A DNA stretch of 64,000 bases, taken from NCBI GenBank assembly GCA_963691815.1, contig OY829660.1, positions 1,485,415 through 1,549,414 of the forward strand. Direction: 5' to 3'. The position numbers were made by a program, and so were the translations under genes. Numbering within the stretch: position 1 is the first letter of the stretch; each line of letters begins with the position of its first letter. Shown here in pieces: positions 42,896-54,200 of the stretch. Under the pieces are notes generated by a model. That model did no database searches. It was not told the origin of the DNA and was given only the letters and a program-made list of their open reading frames with translations. This DNA is from Echiichthys vipera. Taxonomy: Eukaryota > Chordata > Actinopteri > Perciformes > Trachinidae.

Positions 42896-43430
42896 TTTTG
42901 TTTTGTTAATATAATGATAATATAACTATTAATTATATAACTTATAAGTTTACTTATGAGTGAACAATTTAGACGAGAGTTCCGTCTGATTTAATCGATA
43001 TTTTACAAACTAATTTAAATAAATTATAACAATATACTGCATTTTTAAGAGGGTAACTAATTTGTTTGGAAACATTTATATTTTTTAATCATTATTCTGT
43101 TTTAAATTTTAAACTTTTAATGTTTTATAACTGTTTTGTTTTGTTAATTCAGTATAAATTGAATAAATAAATAAATAAATTAAAGTGTTTTTGGTCCACA
43201 CTCCACCAGTTACAGTACAATTTGATTTTAAGATATTTTACAAAATAATTAAAATAAATTATATTAAAATATATTTCATTTTTCTCAGGGTGACACGTTT
43301 GTTTGGAAATATAATAATATTATTATTATTTTTTAGATATAATTGTTTGTTTTGTTTTGTAAATACAGTATAAATTATAAGGGTTTTTGATCCAAACACC
43401 AGCTTTTAATTTGAAAGCCTTGACAGCAAA
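42896..43430. other. AT-rich region
   Basis: Very AT-rich, with duplicated blocks (AATACAGTATAAATT near 43150 and 43365). No gene seen. Confidence 0.5.
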
Positions 43431-43695
43431 GTAACTTCCGGAAGACTTTTATTCCGCAGGGTCACAGCGGAAGTGCTTGAATATAGTTAACGGTGCTAAC
43501 AGCTAGCCCCGTTACATGATTTAAATATTACATTTTCTACAAGTTTGTCGTATTTTAAGTGTCTGAGCTTTTAGATTTTATTATAACAGATAAAATAAAA
43601 TAAAGTTTGATAAACGTCGAGTTTGAATTTAAGTTTTAAACATGATTCCGCCGCCAGCTAACGTTAGCTACTTAGCCAGCTAGCGTTAGCTCTCG

Positions 43696-43708
43696 GTTGC
43701 CTGACAAC
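43696..43708 (+). promoter_or_regulatory. X-box-like RFX site upstream of ift57
   Basis: GTTGCC-T-GACAAC matches GTNRCC N(0-3) RGYAAC except one position, 140 bp before the ATG. RFX factors drive ciliary genes through X-boxes in this position, so the site fits the gene; binding is inferred. Confidence 0.6.
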
Positions 43709-43847
43709 AGAGAAGCAGCCAAACAAACCGGGACCACAGCTAGCTCAGCGGGCTAACACATGCTAACGTAGCTGGATAAACGGACTCTCGTCGACTTGTT
43801 TTGGTGTTTTATGATTTAAAACGTTTGCCGGGACACGAGCACGGAAG

Positions 43848-44023
43848 ATGGCGGAGGACGGGAGGAGAGGGGACGGAGAGGACCGCGGCCCCGGAGCCGC
43901 TCATCAGGTGTTTGTGGTGATGGAGGTTCTGCTGGAGAAACTCAAGGTCCTGAACTACGAGGAGGAGGTTCTGGAGAAACACAACATGAAACACCTGTCC
44001 AGGTGAGACAGACACACACACAG

Positions 44024-44076
<53 letters not shown>

Positions 44077-44323
44077 AACACACACACACACACAGGTAAC
44101 ACACTGTTTAACACCTGTCCAGGTGAGAGACACACACACACAGGTAACACACACACACACACAGAGGTAACAAACACACACAGGTAACACACACACAGGT
44201 AACACACTGTTTAATAACTGTCCAGGTGAGACACGCACACACAGAGGTAACACACACACACACACACACACACAAACAGGTAACAAACACAGGTAACACA
44301 CTGTTTAACATCTGTCCAGGTGA

Positions 44324-44366
<43 letters not shown>

Positions 44367-47300
44367 AACACACAAACACACAGTTAAGACACACACACAC
44401 ACAGGTAACACACTGTTTAACATCTGTCCAGGTGAGACACACACACACACACAGAGGTAACACACTGTTTAACATCTCTCCAGGTGAGAGACACACACAC
44501 ACACAGACAGGTAACACACACACAGGTAACACACACAGGTAACACACTGTTTAACATCTGTCCAGGTGAGACACACACACACACACCATGTGTGTGTTTG
44601 TGTAAAGAGCCCAAAATGGCTCCTGTTAAGAGACACGCTTACGACGCAGAGTTTACACTCAAGGCCATTAGTCACGCAGCAGAACACGGGAATAGAGCAG
44701 CAGCCAGAGAGTTGAACATGAACCAATCAATGGTGCCGAAGTGGAGGAAGCAACAAGACGACCTCCCCTGACTGTTGTGTTGACGTTCCCTTTAGCGCAG
44801 CTCCATCTAATGGATGCAGAACGTGACCCCAGCCTCCACTGTAGCGTCTGTTCTATGCTCCTGATAATGTGGTGACCTTATAGTGCGGAAAATACGGTAA
44901 TACAATAATAATACTAATTAAAATAATACCTTTTATTTATATAAGACTTTACAAAAGTACGTTACAAAGTTTCCTCACAGGCAGAAAAGGAAAGCATGTC
45001 AGATAAATGTGATAAGAGCAGATTTCCTCGTCTGTTGTTAAGAGACAGTAAGTCACTCTCTCCCTCTGCTTCCCCCGCGCAGACATTACTTTGTCTCCAG
45101 TCCGTATCTGGCGTTCAACTCCGGCGAGCAGTTCTTCATGTTCACCATCATCGCGGCGTGGCTCATCAACGAGGCGGGGAGGCCGTTCACCGAGCCGCAG
45201 GAGTACGACGAGCCCAACGCCACCGTGTCCAACATCCTGGCAGAGCTCAGGGCTTTCGTGAGTAACTTCATCTCAAGATTCAGGTTTGGAGACGCCGCAA
45301 ACGTTGTTTTCTCATCTCATCTTCAGCCTCTTATCCGGGGTCAGGTCTCAGGGGCAGCAGCTCCAGCAGGGGACCCCCAACTTCCCTTTCCCGGGCCACA
45401 TTAACCAGCTCTAACTGGGGGATCCTGAGGCGTTCCCAGGCCAGTGTGGAGATCTAATCTCTCCACCTGGTCCTGGGTCTTCCCTGAGGCCTCCTCCCAG
45501 CTGGACAGGAACGAACAGACATACCCAGCTCTGTGGAGGACGGACATCTGACAGTTTTAAGTTTACACACACTATTAAAACAGGAGAATAGTAGAAACAA
45601 GCACATCTAAGGTGACAGATTATAATAGCAGCAGGAAGCATCACGCAGGACCACAGCAGCAGGCACCACCACCATCAGCAGAGACCTGCGAGACGACAAA
45701 CCACAAACAACTGCAGGGAAGAAGTTGAATTAGTGACATGGGCTGATGAGACATGAATGATACAGACAGAGAGGAGAGAAGCTCCGAGGATCAGGAACAG
45801 GATCATCCCCCGGCAGACTCGGACTATAGGGGGGAGAAGTTCAGCATCTGTGAGGAACTCGGAGTAGAGCCGCTGCTCCTTTGCGTTGAAAGGAGCCAGT
45901 TGAGGTGGTTCAGGATCATCTGGTAAGGATGAACCCTGGGCGCCTCCCTAGGGAGGTGTTCCAGGCACGTCCAGCTGGGAGGAGGCCTCGGGGAAGACCC
46001 AGGACCAGGTGGAGAGATTAGATCTCCACACTGGCCTGGGAACGCCTCAGGACCCCCAGTTAGAGCTGGTTAATGTGGCCCGGGAAAGGGAAGTTTGGGG
46101 TCCCCTGCTGGAGCTTCTGCCCCCGAGACCTGATCCAGGATCAGAGGCCGAAGATGAGATGAGACTCGGCCTATAGCAGCAGAATTAAGCAGAACAACAT
46201 CAGCTTACAAATAACGTAGCTAAGGGCTCGTAGCTGTGAGCTTTATCAAAGAGGAAAGTTTTAAGTTTACTCTTAAATAAGGGGACAGTGTCTGCCTCCA
46301 GAATAACACTTGGGAGTTGGTTCCACAGGAGAGGAGCTTGGTAGCTGAAGGCTCTGCCTCCTGTTCTACTTTTGGGGACTCTAGGAACGACGAGTAGCCC
46401 TGCATCCTCAGAGCGCAGAGATCTAGTCGGGTAATACAGTACTATGAGCTCTTTAGGCGGCACTAGCTCAGTCCATACGTGACTCGGCTGGGAACTGGAG
46501 GGTCGCCGGATTGAGTCCCTGTGTGGACCATGTATGGAGCGTGGACTGGTGGCTGGAGAGGTGCCAGTTCATCTCCTGGGCACTGCCGAGATGCTGTTTA
46601 ACAAGGCACCGAACCCCTAACTGCTCAGGGCGCTGGTCACTGGCAGCCCCCTCGCTCTGACATCTCTCCATTAATTGCATGTATATAGGTCCTGTTTGTG
46701 CATGTGTGTGTGTTTCGGGCCTGTGTGTGTAACATGTATAATAATAAGAGTGAAAAAATAGAATTTCCCCTTTCAGGATTAATAAAGTAATTCTCCTTCT
46801 TCTTAAGAAACCCCGAAGCCTGACCAATAAGAAGGATTTTAAGTTCGACTCTATGATTTTACAGGACGCCAGTGCAAAGAAGCTAAAACAGGAGAAACAT
46901 GATCTCTTCGGTTTGTTTTAGTTCGTACTCGAGCTGCATCATTTTGGACTCTTAACAGAGTTCTTGGAGCAGCCTGATAGGACTTTATTGTGACAGGCGT
47001 GCAGCTTTAATGTTGTACCTACATTTCATCCTGACCGGGCTGTTAAAAGTCTCCCCACACGCAGACAAAGAGTTCATTTAGTGCTCGCTTATTCTGAACC
47101 TGCGTCTCGACAGCTTCACTTTCCACTTCCATAATCGAGCGTCTGCTTCTTGGAGCTCGGACTAAAAAGGTCTGAAAAAGTTTTTAAGAAGTCACATTTA
47201 TCTCTGATGAAACTTTCAGAGTCTGTAGCTCGACGGATGAACCGTGAATAAAGCCGATGAATGAAACATGTGTAACAATGAATACATTTTTCCCGAGTGC

Positions 47301-48252
47301 TTTGATCCGGAGCTCAGCCGCGGCCGGCACAGGCGCCTCGCTGTCCGCTGCTGTTTCGCGGTCAGAGCTCATTTGACCCGCGGCTGTTTTGTGTCTGTCA
47401 GGGTGTGAAGGTCGACTTCCCGCCGTCCAAACTGAAATCGGGCTCCGGTGAATACGTCTGCTTCGTGCTGGATCGACTGGCCGAAGAGGCTCTGAAGAGG
47501 AAGGGCTTCTCCTTCAAAAGGTAATCAAAGGTTTCTCCCCTCGCCTCTTTAAAGCCGCTTCCACGCACGCACCGCAAACCCGAGATGATCCAGACGGGAC
47601 GAGGAGGAGCAGACGTTACCCAGAGTTTCTCCTTCCAGCTCTTCAGCACATAGAGCATTGAGGGCGCCCTCCCACTGTGCCTCCGTCCCGTGCCCCGTGC
47701 TTTAGGGTCCTTGTCCCCCCCTCCAGGCCCGTTTGTACTCACACTACCTGGGCCTCGGAGAATGCTTCTTGCTGCCTATACGTCATCACGCCGTAACACG
47801 TCACACGCATTGTCTTTTGACTTCCTGTCCCTTTCTACTTCCCTCCAGACCGAGCTACCCAACAGAAACCACAGAAGAAGAGTCGGTGTTGGAGGATGAC
47901 GCGGAGCTCACGCTCAGCAGAGTGGAGGAGGAGATGATCGTAGGTGTCTCAGCTTCATGAGTGTAACTGTACGAGTGGAGCCGTTGATCTGTTCCTGGCG
48001 TGTTAGAGTTTAGGTTTCCGTAACGTTACGACGTGAGCGACTAAAGAGAGGAGATGTTTGTGTGACCCCGTCAAAATAAAAGGAACACGCTTTAAAACAA
48101 AGCAAACCGTGTTCTGCAGCTGGATCAGTGTCACAGGTTCAGGTCACTTTTTACCGTCTTGGATTCAGGAAAACATCACAATCAAACACACGCCTGAGAT
48201 AAAACAAGCAGATGAATCTGTCATAACACACACACACACACACACTCACATA

Positions 48253-48296
<44 letters not shown>

Positions 48297-51200
48297 GCTG
48301 CACCTAATTAGAACTGTTTATCTCGGTATTAGGACATTTTTAACTCATGTATTCCTTTAATATCATAAATATGACTTAATAATTCATAACTATAACTTTT
48401 TATCTCGTTATTAGGACATTTAATCTCTTAATTTTGACTTTTTATCGTCTTTTTTACTCATGTATGACATTTTAACTTACAATTAAGACCATTAAAATAA
48501 TAATAATTTTTTATCTCAGAATTTCAACAAAGCTCTTAACTGTGACATTTTAACTCATATTTTACATCATAACACAACATCTGGACTCATAATTTTGACT
48601 ATTTCTTATTTTAACTCATTACTTTTTAGTCATAATTGTGACGTTTTAACTCAGAAAAATATATTTTTCAATCATTACAAGACATTTGATCTCATTATTT
48701 TGACATTTTCACTCTTGTATTCCTTTTATAAATCATAAATAAGACTTAATAATTCATAATTATAACGTTTTATCTCGTTTTGTGACATTTTAACTCATAA
48801 ATTATTATTTTTTTCAATCATTACAAAACATTAGATCTCATAATTATGACATTTTTACTCACAATAAGGATTTTTTTTTACATTTGATCTCCTAATCTCT
48901 TTTATCTTGTTAACATGACTTTGACACGTTAATCTTCTGTGGTTCACTGTTGGAAAGCTGCGCAGTAAAGTTGTGTGTGACCTCAGGAGGAGCCCGATGA
49001 TGAGGACGAGAACGTGATGGACCTGGAGGCTCTGAAGTTACGAACCACCCACGCCGTGAGTTCAACACGATGCTTTCAAAGGCTCTCAAATCACGTCGTT
49101 AACTTCAACTCTGCATCACTTTGTCGTTTTGTGTGTTTCCCCGGCAGGAAGTAGAACCGTCCACCAAACCGGACGACATCCTGGAGGCGACGGTCGACGC
49201 GGCAGAGTGGAACCTGGAGGTGGAGAGAGTCCTGCCGCAACTCAAAGTCACCATCAGGACAGACAATAAGGTACGCGCTCACCTGAGCACCACCTTTATC
49301 CCAAAGGGGATTCCACCGCGGACTCAATCGCACATAAAATGACCTCAGAACCGCCGTAGGCCTCGTGCTCGTACACGTGTAAACGTGCTTTACTAAAGCC
49401 CACCTCTCTCAGACGGGCCGTGGACGGCAAGCGTGCCGCTCCTAGACGTGGTATGGTTGCACTCACACTGGTCAAAGAAACCAGACTTTAACCGTGTTTG
49501 GGCACGGTACGGAGGCACAGTGTGTGTGCGCCCTCAGTGAAGTTTTGACACGTCCTCCTGCTGCAAACGTCACTGTGGGTGGAATGTAGCATTGATGCAC
49601 GACACAAGAGGGCGCCATTACCCCGCTCACCAGGGATGAAATGGAAGTTTGACTCCTCTCTGACACCTTTGACATGTGTTTTAGGATTTAATCACTTACA
49701 AATGTTTTAAACGCTGCCGTTATTTAAAGGACACCCTTCTTTGTGTCACAGCTGCTGGAATTTCCCAGCATGCTCTCTGATGCGTTTGCTGCTGTTCTCT
49801 GGACCATGTGTTTTCACTCTGCAGGACTGGAGGATCCACGTGGACCAGATGCATCAACACAGAGACGGGATCAAGTCCTCGCTCAAAGAGGCCAAGGTGC
49901 GTTCACTGACCTGTAGTTATAACAGCAGAGACGAGTGTTTCACTGACGTCTGTGTGTGTTTGTGTGTGTCAGCGTGTGTGTGTGTCAGCGTGTGTGTGTG
50001 TGGCTCCACCTGCTGTTTTTTATATGAATTACCGACTTTCCACATCCAGTCACTTCTGCACACTTTATTATTTGACTTCACTACGACGAGCCTCTGCTGT
50101 GTATTGATATGACGACGCACTGCAAGGATTCATGTTTCACTTGCACACGTGATCTAAAGCAGGGAAGTCAAAGTCAAACACATCAGAGGGCCAAAAAAAA
50201 CAAATCTGCAACGAGCCGAGGGCCGAACTGATATAAGACTGTGGGAAGCGTGCCGTTTCATTTCCATGTGTGTGTTTGTGTAAAGAGCCCAAAATGGCTC
50301 CTGTTAAGAGACACGCTTACGACGCAGAGTTTACACTCAAGGCCATTAGTCACGCAGCAGAACACGGGAACAGAGCAGCAGCCAGAGAGTTGAACATGAA
50401 CCAATCAATGGAAGCAACCAGACGACCTCCCCTGACTGTTGTTGACGTTCCCTTTAGAGCAGCTCCATCTAATGGATGCAGAACGTGACCCCAGCCTCCA
50501 CTGTAGCATCTGTTCTATGCTCCTTATAATGTGGGGCGCCTTAGATATGAAAAAAGTTTCAAAATAAGACGTTCATTAAAGGTGCTCCTTATAGTGCGGA
50601 AAATACGGTTCTTCAAACACCCTGTGCTCATCGTCCACCTTCCCTTTAGCCATTATTGGGAGGGGGGGGTCTGAAAGTCGACATCTGCCCTGAATGAATT
50701 CGATTTAATGACATTTTAATAATTTAATTTATTGATTATTTTTCCATTTGCACTGTTAGATCTATAGTTTTTTAATTTTTATAATTTTCTTTATGAATTT
50801 CTTCACTTCTTTCACATTTTCGTGCCTCTCTTGTTCCTTCGGGTCCGTGAGCTTCTTGAAAGTCTGGGTCTTGGGTCCTTGGGTCTTGGGTCTTGGGTCT
50901 TGGGTCTTTGGTTCTTGGGTCTTGGGTCCTTGGGTCCTTGGGTCTTGGGTCTTGGGTCTTTGGGTCCTTGGGTCTTGGGTCCTTGGGTCCTTGGGTCTTG
51001 GGTCCTTGGGTCCTTGGGTCTTGGGTCCTTGGGTCTTGGGTCTTGGGTCTTGGGTCCTTGGGTCTTGGGTCCTTGGGTCTTGGCTCTTGGGTCCTTGGCT
51101 CTTGGGTCTTGGGTCCTTTGGTCTTGGCTCTTGGGTCCTTGGGTCTTGGGTCTTGGGTCCTTGGGTCTTGGGTCCTTGGGTCTTGGGTCTTGGGTCTTGG

Positions 51201-54200
51201 GTCCTTGGGTCTTGGGTCCTTGGGTCCTTGGCTCTTGGATCTTGGGTCTTGGGTCCTGGGTCTTGGGTCCTTGGGTCTTGGGTCCTTGGCTCTTGGGTCC
51301 TTGGGTCTTGGCTCTTGGGTCCTTAGGTCTTGGGTCCTTGGGTCTTGGGTCTTGGGTCTTGGGTCCTTGGGTCTTGGGTCCTTGGGTCTTGGGTCCTTGG
51401 GTCTTGGGTCCTTGGCTCTTGGCTCTTGGGTCCTTGGGTCTTGGGTCATTGGGTCTTGGGTCTTGGGTCCTTGGGTCTTGGGTCCTTGGGTCTTGGGTCC
51501 TTGGGTCTTGGGTCCTTGGGTCTTGGGTCATTGGGTCTTGGGTCTTGGGTCCTTGGGTCTTGGCTCTTGGCTCTTGGGTCCTTGGGTCTTGGGTCCTTGG
51601 GTCTTGGGTCCTTGGGTCTTGGGTCTTTGGTCCTGGAGTCCTTGGGTCTTGGGTCCTGGGGTCCTTGGGTCTTGGGTCCTTGGGTCTTGGGTCCTGGGGC
51701 CGTGAGTTTCACTTGTGTCGGTCCTGTGGTGTCTCTGCAGAGCTTCCTGGACAAACTGCAGGAGGACATCGGTAAGACTCTGGAGAAGGTGAGCAGCAGA
51801 GAGAAATACATCAACAACCAGCTGGAGCATCTGATCCAGGAGTACCGCAGCGCTCAGGCCAAACTCAGCGAGGTGAACGCCAACACGCCGCCGCTCTCAA
51901 GACGCCAAAAATATATACAAACGAAATGAACGGGGAAGTAAATGCTGTTCTGTCCTGGTTTAGATTTCAAACTCAAACATTTCATTTCAAAGACGACAAT
52001 ATTAATCATTATAATGAGAAAGTTCCTCAAAAAAACAACAAAGTAAACAAATACGGCGTTATTTTATGATACAAAGTCTTTATTTATGATACAAAGTCTT
52101 TATTTTATGATACAAAGTCTTTATTTTATGATACAAAGTCTTTATTTTATGATACAAAGTCTTTATTTTATGATACAAAGTCTTTATTTTATGATACAAA
52201 GTCTTTATTTTATGATTCAAAGTCTTTATTTTATGATACAAAGTCTTTATTTTATGATACAAAGTCTTTATTTTATGATTCAAAGTCTTTATTTTATGAA
52301 ACAAAGTCTTTATTTTATGATACAAAGTCTTTATTTTATGATACAAAGTCTTTATTTTAAGATACAAAGTCTTTATTTTATGATACAAAGTCTTTATTTT
52401 ATGATTCAAAGTCTTTAATTATGATACAAAGTCTTTAAATTATGATACAAAGTCTTTATTTTATGATACAAAGTCTTTATTTTAAGATACAAAGTCTTTA
52501 TTTTATGACACAAAGTCTTTATTTATGATACAAAGTCTTTATTTTATGATACGAAGTCTTTATTTAATGATACAAAGTCTTTATTTTATGATACAAAGTC
52601 TTTATTTTATGATTCAAAGTCTTTAATTATGATACAAAGTCTTTATTTTATGATACAAAGTCTTTATTTTACGATACAAAGTCTTTATTTTATGATACAA
52701 AGTCTTTATTTTATGATACAAAGTCTTTATTTTATGATACAAAGTCTTTAATTAATGTTACAAAGTCTTTATTTTATGATACAAAGTCTTTATTTTATGA
52801 TACAAAGTCTTTATTTAATGATACAAAGTCTTTATTTTATGATACAAAGTCTTTATTTTATGATACAAAGTCTTTATTTTATGATACAAAGTCTTTAATT
52901 AATGTTACAAAGTCTTTATTTTATGATTCAAAGTCTTTATTTTATGATACAAAGTCTGTATTTTATGATTCAAAGTCTTTATTTTATGATTCAAAGTCTT
53001 TAATTTATGATACAAAGTCTTTATTTTATGATACAAAGTCTTTATTTTACGATACAAAGTCTTTATTTTATGATACAAAGTCTTTATTATATGATATATT
53101 TCGTTCTTTATCACGTTGGCAGGAGTGGGCTCTGATATCGTCACGTGTGGTTCAAATTTTTTGGAGGTTTATAGAAATAATGTGGAAGTTTATGGAAGAA
53201 TCAGATCCTGGAATCAAACCTGTGTTCTCCACCAGGCGAAGGAGCGTTACCAGCAGGCCAGTGGAGGCGTGACGGAGAGGACCCGAGTCCTGGCAGAGGT
53301 CAGTGAACACACCACACACTCGAGTCCATGTGGGGAAACGTCTCCAGGAGGCGGGGGCAGCAGCTCCAGCAGGGGACCCCAAACTTCCCTTTCCCGGGCC
53401 ACATTAACCAGCTCTAACTGGGGGATCCTGAGGCGTTCCCAGGCCAGTGTGGAGATCTAATCTCTCCACCTGGTCCTGGGTCTTCCCCGAGGCCTCCTCC
53501 CAGCTGGACGTGCCTGGAACACCTCCCTAGGGAGGCGCCCAGGGTTCATCCTTACCAGATGATCCTGAACCACCTCAACTGGCTCCTTTCAACGCAAAGG
53601 AGCAGCGGCTCTACTCCGAGTTCCTCACGGATGCTGAACTTCTCCCCCTCTCTCTAAGGCGCACCTAAAAACCTTCAAATGTCTCAAAAGCCGACAGTGC
53701 TCCTTATAATCCGGTGCTCCTTATATATGGACCAATATTGAGCCACAACAGGTCTCCAACTACGGTGAGCAGCCGCCGACTCTATTTTCCCCCGTAGAAG
53801 AAGTAACGCGCGGTGCATGTTGAGATATACGACTGCGTGAAGCGTGCCGTTTCATTTCCATGTGTGTGTTTGTGTAAAGAGCCCAAAATGGCTCCTGTTA
53901 AGAGACACGCTTACGACGCAGAGTTTACACTCAAGGCCATCAGTCACGCAGCAGAACACGGGAATAGAGCAGCAGCCAGAGAGTTGAACATGAACCAATC
54001 AATGGTGCCCAAGTGGAGGAAGCAACAAGACGACCTGCGCCGAGTAAAGAAGACTGAACAGAGTTTAGAGGGAACAGAGCGAGACGGCTGCAGCTGGAGG
54101 ACAAACTCCAACAGTGGGTTGTTGAACAGAGAGCAGCAAGTAGAAGAGTCCGTACGATCACTGTTCCACTGAAGGCAGCAGCGCTAGCACGCCAACTTAG

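Noticed and set aside
44611..44771. KRHAYDAEFTLKAIS frame as a host gene exon
   Set aside because: Four near-identical copies with transposon termini show it is a pogo/Tigger fragment.
46464..46518. A genuine tRNA gene at the A/B boxes
   Set aside because: Box A and B are followed by a SINE body and tail, no acceptor stem closes, and a second copy exists at 28727.
50772..51775. Long Leu-Gly-Ser and Pro-Lys-Asp-Pro-Arg frames on both strands
   Set aside because: Products of the 7/8-bp GGGTCTT array inside ift57 intron 7; frames shift with unit number.
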